51,887 nucleotides of DNA from Armatimonadota bacterium. GTDB taxonomy: Bacteria > Armatimonadota > UBA5829. A program made the translations under genes and the position numbers. The notes beneath the pieces were generated by a model that did not search any database, was not told the origin of the DNA, and worked only from the letters and a program-made list of their open reading frames with translations. The stretch covers positions 1-51,887 of the forward strand of contig JAPLCU010000043.1 of NCBI GenBank assembly GCA_026392045.1, given 5' to 3'. The stretch's first letter is position 1; every line of letters starts with the position of its first letter. This document shows, piece by piece, positions 1 through 8,072 of the stretch.

Positions 1-1025
1 TTTTCGTCCGACAAGCACATGGATGGAATTGTGCAAGCCTTTGCCTCCAGGTATTTGTCGTTCTGCACAGTGGCAAAGCCAACGACCCAAATCTTGTGGT
101 TGAATCGCCGTTCTCTGAGAATCCCGGACACAATCCTGCTCCATTGACCAGCGGCTGCATCAGAGTTTCCAAGAGCATCAGTAGCGTGCAGAGATATGCC
201 TTTCTCCCCGTGGACTATATGTGGATCACACCAAATTCTAGACGGCTCATCTGGAAGTGTCTTTTGGCTGCCGATGGGTGCAAAAACGATTTGTCTTACT
301 AGCTGATCGAGGCGACCGCATGAGTTGCAGGCTGCCATCGGTTCGCTTTGTTCGTCCAACCACACACGTCTTGGCACCCATGTAAGACCTGTAAGCAAAG
401 GGATTTCAAGTGGAAGCTGGTAAAGCGGCTGCTCCCAGAAGGGTTTACCGAGAACATCAGTTCTTCGCCAGGAGAGTAGCAAAGTCTCAGCGAGCGAGGC
501 TCCTATCGCTATTAGGTAAATGGGTGGTTTCGCGTTGACACCTGGAGGTTTGCCACGACCTCCAGAAGTGGCGAACATCGGCAGTCGCAACAACCCCGTG
601 GCACAACAAGCGAGACAGATTCCATCCTCTGCACCAGTTGAATGCCGGAAATGCGAGAAGTTAGATCCTGTAGGTATTTCCTGTATGAGATAGTTGGCGG
701 ATAACTTGTCACCGCCTCCACAATCCTGGTAGAACCGCTTTCCATTGCCCAGAAGGTTGAAGCAGTCTCTATTGTCATTAAGTTTAGAAAACCATTCCGC
801 AGGCAATGAACCGACATGCTGGCTATCAGGATTTCCCTTGCACCAATACAGCAGAGCGAGCAAGAACCTCAGGATAGCTATACGATCCATTGGATTGCTG
901 GCAGCTATCTCACGAATCCGACCTGCATCTTCCAGCGCTCTTACAATCCCAACCCGGTCCACAGTTCCGTCCTCGTATAGAACTGGAATCCACTTCTGGT
1001 CAATAAGGTTAAATGATATGCTCAA
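1..1025 (-). CDS. cas8e: Type I-E CRISPR Cascade large subunit Cas8e (Cse1/CasA), 3' part cut by window edge
   Basis: Large subunit of the type I-E Cascade surveillance complex, which recognises the PAM and recruits Cas3. An open frame of 341 codons runs off the left edge with no stop. It begins SISFNLIDQKWIPVL and continues with a GIVRALEDAGRIREI segment and a LRFLLALLYW helix, the typical Cse1 N-terminus. A later CLACCATGLLRLP stretch and a CNSCGR pair of cysteines resemble the L1-loop and zinc-ribbon area of the family. The start is TTG at 1025, preceded by a strong GAGGAGGAGG ribosome site 7 nt upstream; no ATG fits. The family is usually about 500 residues, so roughly a third is missing to the left. 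It lies 26 nt downstream of a cas3 remnant, the normal cas3-cas8e order. The remaining cas genes and any array would lie left of the window. Confidence 0.88.
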   Translation of the reverse strand, partial: MSISFNLIDQKWIPVLYEDGTVDRVGIVRALEDAGRIREIAASNPMDRIAILRFLLALLYWCKGNPDSQHVGSLPAEWFSKLNDNRDCFNLLGNGKRFYQDCGGGDKLSANYLIQEIPTGSNFSHFRHSTGAEDGICLACCATGLLRLPMFATSGGRGKPPGVNAKPPIYLIAIGASLAETLLLSWRRTDVLGKPFWEQPLYQLPLEIPLLTGLTWVPRRVWLDEQSEPMAACNSCGRLDQLVRQIVFAPIGSQKTLPDEPSRIWCDPHIVHGEKGISLHATDALGNSDAAAGQWSRIVSGILRERRFNHKIWVVGFATVQNDKYLEAKACTIPSMCLSDE

Positions 1026-1051
1026 TGTTTATCCTCCTCCTCTTCGTTGTC

Positions 1052-1333
1052 TTATTGGACGTGATTGTATAACCCGCGCAGTCTAGAACATACATGTTGC
1101 TGTGAATTCATCATTTGAAACTTTGGATCAGCTTTACCAATGTCGTGCATTGCGGCGAGAAATATCGTCCATTTTACAGAAAGATCAGTGGGCAGCCCCA
1201 GGCAGTCGATGAGGCGTTCGCATATGGCAGCCGTGTCTATCAAATGACACCACAGAGGATGATAAGGATCAGTTTTTGCCCATAACGCCTGCATTCTGGC
1301 ATCGATAGCAATAAAAGTCAGTTCAGTGCTCAC
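1052..1333 (-). pseudogene. cas3: Remnant of CRISPR-associated cas3 (N-terminal part of HD nuclease domain)
   Basis: A 93-residue frame that matches the start of Cas3: a KTDPYHPLWCHLIDTAA segment (first HD-domain histidines) followed by FLAAMHDIGKADPKF, the metal-binding HD dyad of the Cas3'' nuclease. A normal type I-E Cas3 is about 850-950 residues with a following DExD/H helicase; here the frame runs only some 15 residues past the HD motif before a TAA. The stop is followed directly by the ribosome site of cas8e, so nearly all of the nuclease and the whole helicase are absent. The last dozen residues (RLRGLYNHVQ) may be the old C-terminus joined by an in-frame deletion; this is inference. 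The start codon at 1333 looks normal for the family. Confidence 0.8.
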
Positions 1334-1882
1334 AGGCGGTTTTTGTTCCTCGCTTCAAAAATCCAACTTTCGCCAAGTATCTGCAATTGGTGGAATAGTG
1401 GTAATTGTTCGAGATATAAAATGACACCAGATGACATCTGATAATGGCAGACATCTCCACTTATTACATGAGTTCGCCATGTATAACAAAAGTCCTGCAT
1501 GGATGTGATTGACGCCTAGCAATAGTTGAGTTGTATGGAACTATGAGCTTCTATGCGGGTAAAGCGTCTGTTCTTCGATAAAAACAAGAGCGCAATTACT
1601 TGCGAAGCGTCTGAATCCGTCTGTTTTCATTCTGCCTCTGTAGTGATTCATGCATTATCATACATCTTGCCCGCACGGGTCGCAAGTCTACCTGCTATAC
1701 CATTCTTATAGAAGTCGGCAAAGCTCGTCCCTGACTGAGCAATAACAGACACTGGTTGCTATGTAGCCGACAAGCGAGCGAAACGTTTGTATTATTTCAA
1801 AAAAGCAAAGCATGATATAGTTCGGCTATAAAGCTCTAGCAGTTTCGGGATTGCTAGAGCTATTTGTGTCTTAGGCGGATTC
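1334..1882. other. Gene-free stretch upstream of the cas3 remnant, with one inverted repeat
   Basis: No convincing frame is seen on either strand. It would hold the cas operon promoter: an AT-rich TTTATATC lies near 1420 on the minus strand, but no clear -35 accompanies it. A 10-bp perfect inverted repeat (AGCTCTAGCA ... TGCTAGAGCT, 10-nt loop) sits at 1832-1861. It could be a weak terminator on either strand or a protein site. Confidence 0.4.
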
Positions 1883-2125
1883 ATGAGGCAAATAATTGTG
1901 AGAAACAGTGCTTTAATAATGCTATGTCTTATCTGGTGTTCTTTGCCAGGTTCAACCACTGAGGTTACTATACCAGGCGCAAAGATATTACCTGATTCAA
2001 CTTCTTCGTCCATAAGCCTCAATGCCAAGGTCGTGACTTACGCTTCTGCCGATTATTTCTATATCGAAGAAGATAATCGGGGCATGGGCATCAGAGTTGA
2101 AAAGATCGCGCATGGGCTTTCCGTC
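1883..2125 (+). pseudogene. 5' fragment of a secreted OB-fold-type host protein
   Basis: The plus frame starts with a signal-like stretch (MRQIIVRNSALIMLCLIWC) and then reads LNAKVVTYASADYFYIEEDN followed by RGMGIRVEKIAHGLSV. This is an OB-like repeat of the same style as the C-terminal domain of the large GH127 protein in this window (GKVVTWADPVSFYIQCPEI). After HGLSV the sequence switches to the antisense of a different small gene, and the frame closes at 2173. I read it as a broken gene whose 3' part was replaced by recombination. Confidence 0.5.
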
Positions 2126-2254
2126 CACTTCCACATCAGTCTGAACATTTCCTCCCGTGCTGGCGACTATTAAAGTCTTGCCTGAACTGGAGGGTTTGGG
2201 TTTTTCTAATGGTATGCGGAGATCATTACCAGATGAGTAGAACGCAAGCGACAC
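2113..2254 (-). pseudogene. Degraded copy of the 58-residue small gene found at 2931-3107
   Basis: The minus frame reads LRIPLEKPKPSSSGKTLIV and then ASTGGNVQTDVEVDGKP. Over 37 residues this is nearly identical to the intact small protein at 2931-3107. Upstream of LRIPL and downstream of DGKP the two copies no longer match. The 3' end runs into the antisense of the OB-fold fragment. It has no matching start or natural stop. Confidence 0.65.
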
Positions 2255-2525
2255 AATACCTGGTCTTAGAACACGTCAGACCAGCTCGTCATTTGCGGCA
2301 TACGCACTGGAGCCACTGAATGCGTTCCTACGCGCCCACGTTCGCCGACATCGCGCGTGTGCGCCAGTTGGCGTAGTGGTGTTTTTCGTTTAGCCGAATT
2401 CACCGCGACGTTCGGCGCCAATCATGACACATATGATGCGGCTGCTGTCTATTAACTTTAAGATAGCTTGGACCGTGTTGTATGCTTGGATGAAGCTTCT
2501 TGCAGACCCCAGAGGCGTTGTCACC

Positions 2526-2867
2526 TTATCCAGGCTCATTGCCTTCGGTTTGATCGCGAGGTTCCACTCTGGACTCCAGGAATGATCTAATACCAGGAGC
2601 GAGATTTTCATAGCCGTTAGTTTCGGACCCACGTCGGACGCACACAGATCCGTCATCCCCGATGTAAAGAGGATCGCCATTGAGTGTCACCTCTAACCTC
2701 GCATTAAGTATTCCGGCAACCAATCCCTCGATATATCGGGACTCCACACCGAATCCATCACCGAGGACTGTCCCGCATTCTACGTGCTCGTCGGCCCACA
2801 CCTTTGCCTTCTCACTTTGCGGAACAATCAAATATGCCGAGCTTTCACCCGTTATTGCGAAATCCAT
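2526..2867 (-). CDS. Hypothetical protein of mobile-element type (113 aa)
   Basis: The start ATG at 2867 has a good ribosome site (GGAGGAAG) upstream. The first 60 residues (YLIVPQSEKAKVWADEHV, then SRYIEGLVAGIL) recall short conserved proteins of phages and plasmids that have a VP...A..W...H core and a RYI..LV.G.. tail. That resemblance is from memory and gives no function. The second half (GDPLYIGDDGSVCVRRGSET) has no recognisable motif and may be out of its original frame. It follows the 58-residue gene by 63 nt on the same strand and is the last gene of the minus-strand run. Confidence 0.5.
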   Translation of the reverse strand: MDFAITGESSAYLIVPQSEKAKVWADEHVECGTVLGDGFGVESRYIEGLVAGILNARLEVTLNGDPLYIGDDGSVCVRRGSETNGYENLAPGIRSFLESRVEPRDQTEGNEPG

Positions 2868-2930
2868 ATCATCACTTCCTCCCTGACTCTCGATTATACC
2901 ACAGCAGCGCGGCGGATGCAGTCAGGCTAT

Positions 2931-3107
2931 TCACTTCTTGATATAGGCATTCAGCCCCACAAAAACAGGCTTGCCGTCCACCATAACATCGGTCTGGGTA
3001 TTGCCGCCCGTGCTGGCGACTATCAAGGTCTTGCCGGAACTGGAAGGTTTGGGTTTTTCTAATGGTATTCGGATCACTAGTTCGTTGTTCTCAATCTTCG
3101 CTTGCAA
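2931..3107 (-). CDS. Small conserved protein, 58 aa, TTG start
   Basis: A short gene that starts at TTG 3107. GGAGGAA lies about 7-10 nt upstream, and an in-frame TAA seven codons further up excludes a longer start. The product reads MQAKIENNELVIRIPLEKP, then KPSSSGKTLIVASTGGN, then TQTDVMVDGKPVFVGLNAYIKK. It has the look of a compact beta-rich protein with a basic tail. I recall similar 55-65 residue orphan proteins (GKTLVVAST, VDGKPV.IGLNAYI) from phages and bacterial accessory regions, with no assigned function. A second, broken copy lies at 2113-2254. It sits between two unknown genes of the defence run. Confidence 0.7.
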   Translation of the reverse strand: MQAKIENNELVIRIPLEKPKPSSSGKTLIVASTGGNTQTDVMVDGKPVFVGLNAYIKK

Positions 3108-3160
3108 TGTACGCGTTCCTCCGTGTTACATAGTTCTCCGCATGCGCACCTCGAGGCAGT

Positions 3161-3904
3161 TCACTCATGGCACCGCAACCCCAGCGCATAGTCCTCAATC
3201 AGCTTGCGTATGCGGGAATCCAGTTGGTAGAGATCGCATCTGCACATGCCCAAACCCGCATTCCGAACCAGTTGCAGCCTATCCCGATATTGGCTCTCGA
3301 ACCTGTCGTCCTCAAGAACATATGCATCGGCATACGCCCAGAACTCATCGTTTGTCTCGAAGAGGAATGAGCACAGCCCAAGCGCGAGCCACCAACCGCC
3401 GAGCGTATCAGCAACGTTCTTGAGAAGAAGAGGGGCGGCGTGAACTGTAAGCCGACGTCGGAGAATCCAAGCCAACTCGAACATGAAGTGCCTGATCCCC
3501 GAGTTATGGTGGGTTAGATTGGCAACAAGACTCTCCAACTCTATCGTGGGAGCATCCGTGCTCGCCTTCAGAGCTTCCACGGCCAGATCCCAGGGCAGGA
3601 TATCGATCCACTCTATGCCCCCGCTTTCAGCCGCGCGGCTTCGGGAGTTCGTAAGCGCAATGGCGGCGTTAGACGACAACTTGTCACTGTGTTCCTCGCA
3701 GAGCATGAGGCACGCCAAGCTGTGATCGTCCATCCAACGCGGCAATGGGGCCATACCAGTACGCTCACTGCATCCGCTCGCATATTCATAAGCGAAGTGC
3801 AGCAGGCACACCTCGGCCATTAGGTGCACTTCCGTCGTTGTAGGTTGGATCTCGCTTTTGCTCCACAGTGCTTCTTGCCCTAAATCATCTCCACACCGGG
3901 TCAT
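3161..3904 (-). CDS. Hypothetical protein, 247 aa
   Basis: I do not recognise this gene. The ATG at 3904 has a strong GGAGG site 8 nt upstream. The product is soluble, mostly helical and rich in Leu/Ala, with several Trp and paired acidic residues (for example WMDDHSLACLMLCEEH and WWLALGLCSFLFETNDEFW). No signal peptide, membrane helix or catalytic motif is evident. It lies 58 nt downstream of the Mrr-N-like gene and 53 nt upstream of the 58-residue gene, so it is probably co-transcribed with the defence run. Confidence 0.7.
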   Translation of the reverse strand: MTRCGDDLGQEALWSKSEIQPTTTEVHLMAEVCLLHFAYEYASGCSERTGMAPLPRWMDDHSLACLMLCEEHSDKLSSNAAIALTNSRSRAAESGGIEWIDILPWDLAVEALKASTDAPTIELESLVANLTHHNSGIRHFMFELAWILRRRLTVHAAPLLLKNVADTLGGWWLALGLCSFLFETNDEFWAYADAYVLEDDRFESQYRDRLQLVRNAGLGMCRCDLYQLDSRIRKLIEDYALGLRCHE

Positions 3905-3962
3905 TCCTTGTCCTCCGTATCGCTTCCGTCATTTTCTATGAGCTGAAGAAAGTCCATTGTTG

Positions 3963-4538
3963 TTATTTCACCTGTTCTTTCAGATGCGCCGATCCGGCTT
4001 TAGTGATCTCCCACACTCCACGCGGGGAGTCGGCTTTGAGAAGTCCTTCTCTCACCATGGAGCACCTAGCCCAACAGGCGGCGTTGCGCCAGCGTGGCGC
4101 CTTGGGGTCCGAAGCAAGAGGTTCTTTGTCTACCGGCTTCAAGGAATCTTTCACTATAGCGTGGACCTGGTCCAGCACTTCGCCTATCTCGCCCCGGCCG
4201 CCCATATTACTTAGGACCTGCAAGATGGGAGTGTAGTAGAACACCTCCTTGGTCCGAAGGCCCTTCTTCAGTCGCCCAAGGTCTCTCTTGGAGATTATCT
4301 CCCTTACCTCTTCGTCTTGCACGGCGTAGAGCGCACCCCAGTTCTCCCGAAGTGACGCGACGCTCGACCGATAATCCGTTAGCGTCTGGGCTTGGGTCAG
4401 TATCTGCTGGGCAATGTCCAGTTTGCCGTCGGAAAACGCACGACCGCCGGACTGGTTCACTTCCTCAATGACGCTCTCGATCTCTTCCAGCAGCATCTCG
4501 AACGCCGCGTCTACTCCGGTGTTGTCTTGTCTGGCCAT
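3963..4538 (-). CDS. Winged-helix protein related to the Mrr N-terminal domain
   Basis: 191 residues. The N-terminal half is predicted helical/coiled coil (EMLLEEIESVIEEVNQSGG). The C-terminal half (residues about 95-185) has the layout of the Mrr N-terminal winged helix: FYYTPILQVLSNMGGRGE, then EVLDQVHAIV, then WRNAACWARCSMVREGLL and a WEITKAG closing strand. In Mrr-type restriction proteins this domain senses or binds DNA and is followed by a nuclease, but no nuclease follows here. It overlaps the upstream DprA-like gene by 28 nt, and AAGGAC serves as ribosome site. A regulator or DNA-recognition partner of the neighbouring restriction-type genes is a reasonable inference. Confidence 0.65.
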   Translation of the reverse strand: MARQDNTGVDAAFEMLLEEIESVIEEVNQSGGRAFSDGKLDIAQQILTQAQTLTDYRSSVASLRENWGALYAVQDEEVREIISKRDLGRLKKGLRTKEVFYYTPILQVLSNMGGRGEIGEVLDQVHAIVKDSLKPVDKEPLASDPKAPRWRNAACWARCSMVREGLLKADSPRGVWEITKAGSAHLKEQVK

Positions 4539-5350
4539 TCGTCTGTCCTTCGTTCAATCTTTCGCAACCGGCTTGATATGGCGCTTGGCTGGCGCTGTAA
4601 CTCCTGAGCTATCTCCCGCCGCGTCTTGCCTTCGCCGCGAAGCCTTAGCAGCAGAGCCTCCTCTTGGTCCGTCCATTTCGCATAGGCTTGTGGGTGACCG
4701 AGCCTGATGCTTGCCACACTATAGGCATGCTGGCGCGCATTGGAATCAGCCGATTGCTGCGCCGACTTGTCCATGCCGCTCGGGACGCTCTGAAGAAGCA
4801 CTGCAGCACCACTCAGTGGTATCGACTTCGCACCAACTGCCCGCAGAGATGCCCCGTGCTCCCCATCGAAAGTGAAAACTGGCCTGCCCGATGCAGCGGC
4901 CTCCCTGCAAATCCCCTCCACCATCCCACCTGGTGAGGCATAGGGAACGAACAGGATATCTCCCATATCAGCAACCAGCCGATTGCGTTCGGCTGAACTC
5001 TTTCTCGTTATGTGGTCATGTCCGTCTTCAAATGCGGACATGAGCAGCAATCTGCCTTCATCGATTGGCTTTTTGAGATCCGCCGGTACTCTTGTAGGCA
5101 AGCTTCTGGCATAACAGATCACGATGCCGCACGTTCCACGAAGCAGTATCTTGAGACACTCATCCTCCATCGGAGAGTGGAACCCGCTGATCACGGTTAC
5201 GTTTTCGTTCCTAATGTCGCGCATCAGATCGTATGCGCGCAGAATGATGCTGCCGGGACACTTGACCGAGCACAACAGCGCGATCTTGCGCCCCGCCAGG
5301 ATCCCTGAATCACCATGCAACTTGAGTTGGCGCTCAATAATTTCGTTCAT
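4511..5350 (-). CDS. DprA/Smf-like SLOG-domain protein with C-terminal HTH
   Basis: 279 residues. Residues about 15-195 form a Rossmann-like SLOG/DprA domain: GRKIALLCSVKCPGSIILRA at the start, ISGFHSPMEDECLKILLRG in the middle, and LFVPYASPGGMVEGICREA as the ligand-loop region. Residues about 225-270 form a Myb/SANT- or sigma-like HTH (YAKWTDQEEALLLRLRGEGK then TRREIAQELQRQPSAISSRL). Housekeeping DprA loads RecA on incoming DNA, but it is longer and carries a different C-terminal domain, so this is probably a defence-island SLOG sensor that binds a nucleotide or DNA. It starts 1 nt after the RhuM-Fic stop, which suggests coupling. Confidence 0.72.
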   Translation of the reverse strand: MNEIIERQLKLHGDSGILAGRKIALLCSVKCPGSIILRAYDLMRDIRNENVTVISGFHSPMEDECLKILLRGTCGIVICYARSLPTRVPADLKKPIDEGRLLLMSAFEDGHDHITRKSSAERNRLVADMGDILFVPYASPGGMVEGICREAAASGRPVFTFDGEHGASLRAVGAKSIPLSGAAVLLQSVPSGMDKSAQQSADSNARQHAYSVASIRLGHPQAYAKWTDQEEALLLRLRGEGKTRREIAQELQRQPSAISSRLRKIERRTDEWPDKTTPE

Positions 5351-5351
5351 G

Positions 5352-6365
5352 TCAGTTGTCGCTATTGATGAGGTTGACTACGACTTTGACAACGGTATCC
5401 TTGTGCTGAGGTTTGCTCTCGGCGATCATCAGAGTAAGAGCCACAAGTGCGTTGTCGCCGATACGCTTTCGCCCGTTGCCCGCGTAGAGAACGCCATTCT
5501 CGTCAAGGAACCACAGGAACACTACCGCTGCTATACGTTTATTACCGTCGGTGAAGGAGTGGTTCTTGACTATGAAGTAGAGTAAATGCGCTGCTTTCTC
5601 CTCGATGCTGGGGTATAATTCTTCGCCACCGAACGTCTGATAAATGGCGGCGAGGGAGCCTCGGAACGAGTCGTCTTTCTCGCGCCCGAAGAGTCCCACA
5701 TTCACTCCGCCGCTCCGCATCCGATCCGTCATCCGGTCGATTGCCTCGCGTGCAGCCTCGTATGTGATGTGAAACACCTCATTGGCGGTTGTGTTTCTCA
5801 CTACAAGGCGCTGGTGGTCATAGTCATCAAGAACGGAGAGGGCATAGGCGTAATTAGTTATGACGCGAAGCAATCCGTCGGCTTGTGAACCGTCCAGTTC
5901 CCTTTGGTGTAGCACTTCCCCGATCAGCGCGACGGCTTCCTGTAGTTCCTGATAACGTTCGTTGCGTTCGGCGAGCCTGCGCTGATTGATCGTGTAGCCC
6001 TTGGTTATGTGGTCGCGAAGCGTGTTGGTGGCCCAGATTCGAAATTCCGTGCCGCGCTTCGAGTTCACACGATAGCCAACCGATAGTATCATATCGAGGT
6101 TGTAGTATTGGGTCTGGTAGGTCTTGCCATCGGCGGCAGTATGTGCAAATTTTGCACATACTGAATCTCGATCAAGCTCCTCGGCTTTGAGGATATTCTG
6201 AATGTGCTTCGTAACAACACTTCGCTCGGTCGAGAACAACTCACCGATCTGCTGCTGCGTCAGCCACACAGTCTCGTTCTCCAGGCGAACGTCAAGAGAA
6301 GTTCGCCCGCTATCAGTTTTGTATATTATTATCTCGCCCCGTGGTTCGTCGGTCATCTCAGTCAC
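5352..6365 (-). CDS. RhuM-type protein fused to a Fic/Doc domain
   Basis: 337 residues. The N-terminal half is the RhuM (virulence protein) family: TVWLTQQQIGELFSTERSVV, KHIQNIL, then TYQTQYYNLDMILSVGYRVN and RGTEFRIWATNTLRDHITKG. Residues about 195-330 are a Fic/Doc fold with the active-site motif HSFTDGNKRIAA near residue 265. The catalytic His and the phosphate-binding DGNKR are intact. Fic enzymes transfer AMP or phosphate to target proteins. RhuM-Fic fusions are common near type I restriction genes and in defence islands. The first codon at 6365 is GTG; ATG at 6356 is an alternative start. It sits in the operon between the DUF2513 fragment and the DprA-like gene. Confidence 0.85.
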   Translation of the reverse strand: MTEMTDEPRGEIIIYKTDSGRTSLDVRLENETVWLTQQQIGELFSTERSVVTKHIQNILKAEELDRDSVCAKFAHTAADGKTYQTQYYNLDMILSVGYRVNSKRGTEFRIWATNTLRDHITKGYTINQRRLAERNERYQELQEAVALIGEVLHQRELDGSQADGLLRVITNYAYALSVLDDYDHQRLVVRNTTANEVFHITYEAAREAIDRMTDRMRSGGVNVGLFGREKDDSFRGSLAAIYQTFGGEELYPSIEEKAAHLLYFIVKNHSFTDGNKRIAAVVFLWFLDENGVLYAGNGRKRIGDNALVALTLMIAESKPQHKDTVVKVVVNLINSDN

Positions 6366-6370
6366 TTCAC

Positions 6371-6814
6371 CTAATCCTCTGCAGCCCCACTGCCGTTAAT
6401 CCCCATACGATACTTGATATCGTAGTTGATAATGAAGTCGAGTTCGTCGTTAGTTATGTGCGCAGTTTTCTGTGCTTCGAAACAATCGCGTCTACCTTCG
6501 CCGGCACGCCAAACGCATGGCTGATCTGCTCGTTGGTCTGTACCGCATTTTCTATTCGCTGCAGGTTCTCCTCGCTTATATACGACAGCTTGCCAAGTTA
6601 GTCCCTTGATAAGATAATAACACCATCTATCTCCCATCGATGTTGCATCGGATACGTCCAACAATCCTCCGTCATACATGATTTTGAGGTTATATCCGAT
6701 CTCGTCTTCAGAAAAGCCCTCAATCACGATGCGTGGCGAATGAAGACCTTTAGAATCACCATTCTCTTCGATGTGCAGCAACAGTTTCCGAACCAAATCC
6801 ATATCACGCTTCAT
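6371..6814 (-). CDS. DUF2513-family protein, truncated and joined to a methylase-tail fragment
   Basis: Start at ATG 6814 (MKRDMDLVRKLLLHIEE), with GGGGGAG upstream and a 5-codon overlap with the AlbA_2 stop region. Residues 1-75 are a normal DUF2513 winged-helix protein up to YYLIKGLTWQ. DUF2513 proteins normally continue with a GHEFLDA-type helix, but here that is gone. The frame then reads an unrelated stretch and ends NDELDFIINYDIKYRMG. This is almost exactly the C-terminal end of the adenine methylase at 8073 (EELDFIINYDIKYRMG). In the +1 frame between the two lies a plausible protein piece (LSYISEENLQRIENAVQ ... AKVDAIVSKHRK). So the 3' half is a patchwork left by recombination or decay. 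The function of DUF2513 is unknown. Confidence 0.65.
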   Translation of the reverse strand: MKRDMDLVRKLLLHIEENGDSKGLHSPRIVIEGFSEDEIGYNLKIMYDGGLLDVSDATSMGDRWCYYLIKGLTWQAVVYKRGEPAANRKCGTDQRADQPCVWRAGEGRRDCFEAQKTAHITNDELDFIINYDIKYRMGINGSGAAED

Positions 6815-8069
6815 TGTTATCACTCCCCCACAAACCAAACGCTGCGCTTAATCGAACCATTAAGCGATCCATAAAGTCGTCGGGGCGCTCAACCAGCTCC
6901 TCGGTGGACGTTTCTTCATCTATACTCAAGTCTTTGCTCTCAGAGTAAGGCTGTCCAGGTACCTCAGGCACCTGGCGATACATCGTGCGCCCGATCATAG
7001 CAACTTGATGCTCGGACAACTGATGGCGTATGGACTGCACTAAAGTGTGTTGCTTGGGATCGTTGGTCGCCTTCAACCCCTCGGCGTAGAATATCTGAGT
7101 CTGGCACACGACGGGACAGTGTAGCGTCAGCCCGTCAAGTACTGTGGCGGTGTATCGAGCGAACAAATTCAGCAGATCACGCCTCAGGCTGTCCATCAAG
7201 ATCGTGCCGCTGCTAGTGTGTTTGCTCATATCCATATTCAGACAGACTGCACCATTGTGGAAGACCCTGATCTCGTAATTCTTGCCGTTAACTTCCCCTT
7301 CCGCTTTGCCAAGAAACCGCCAGCCATCCACGAAAGGTATCCATTCGCCTTCTCTTGGAGTTGATTCGGCAGTTGGACGGTTCACCTCCAACCAATTCCT
7401 GAACCCCGGTTGAAGCATACGATCCTTGAAGCGACCGGGAAACACCGGACACGCCACAGCCCGAAGTTGCTGAGCGTAATGTACGCCGAACAGACCGGAG
7501 ATGAAGAAGTCCCGTGCGTGGGTGCATGTTGCCTCTCTCGCCAGATATGCTGCTTCGACTTCTCGCTCATTCATTGGCGTACATTGAAAGTTGCCACGCC
7601 TATAGTATAGACGGATGCCATAGCCTTCGATCATGTGTGGCTTCCAGTAGCTTTCTGGATGATGAACCACCAACAATTGCTTTGGAGCGATTTCTGGAAG
7701 TTGGACTGTTCGTATCGTCAGGGCATGTAGTGGTGGCTGCACCGTAGATAATAAAATATTTTCGACGTTCTCAGGCAAGCCCGGATACATATCCATACCG
7801 CATTCTTCAAGCGATTTGGGGCGGGGCAATCCGTCTTCTATCACTTCTGGGATACCGTAGATCAGGGTCCCACCTTGTTCGTTGGCGAAAGATGAGACGT
7901 CTTTGGCAAGTTCTTTCTTGTCTTTATCCTTGTGAAGACTCAAAGTTGCTTTGTAATCCAGACGTAAGGACTCCGGTTCTCGCTCAGTAATAAGCGATCT
8001 GATCCAATCTGCTAGTTCCTGATCAGTCACATGCCGGATATTCCTAGATAGCATTGGCGCCTCTGTCAT
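6804..8069 (-). CDS. AlbA_2 (Schlafen AlbA_2-type) DNA-binding domain protein
   Basis: 421 residues. The N-terminal third carries the AlbA_2 signature: ESLRLDYKATLSL, then KKELAKDVSSFANEQGGTLI and YGIPE, with GIRLYYRRGNFQCTPMNERE as the closing strand-helix pair. AlbA_2 proteins bind nucleic acid or nucleotide and are common in defence islands, often with a C-terminal effector. The C-terminal 220 residues (HARDFFISGLFGV ... RMLQPGFRNWLEV ... NGKNYEIRVFHNGAV) are not recognised. The ATG lies 3 nt after the stop of the methylase, so translation is probably coupled. It is likely an accessory subunit of the methylase-helicase pair; this is inference from position. Confidence 0.8.
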   Translation of the reverse strand: MTEAPMLSRNIRHVTDQELADWIRSLITEREPESLRLDYKATLSLHKDKDKKELAKDVSSFANEQGGTLIYGIPEVIEDGLPRPKSLEECGMDMYPGLPENVENILLSTVQPPLHALTIRTVQLPEIAPKQLLVVHHPESYWKPHMIEGYGIRLYYRRGNFQCTPMNEREVEAAYLAREATCTHARDFFISGLFGVHYAQQLRAVACPVFPGRFKDRMLQPGFRNWLEVNRPTAESTPREGEWIPFVDGWRFLGKAEGEVNGKNYEIRVFHNGAVCLNMDMSKHTSSGTILMDSLRRDLLNLFARYTATVLDGLTLHCPVVCQTQIFYAEGLKATNDPKQHTLVQSIRHQLSEHQVAMIGRTMYRQVPEVPGQPYSESKDLSIDEETSTEELVERPDDFMDRLMVRLSAAFGLWGSDNNEA

Positions 8070-8072
8070 ACT

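Noticed and set aside
2390-2680. A 96-residue minus-strand frame
   Set aside because: It overlaps the better supported 113-residue gene in another frame and has no RBS or recognisable motif.
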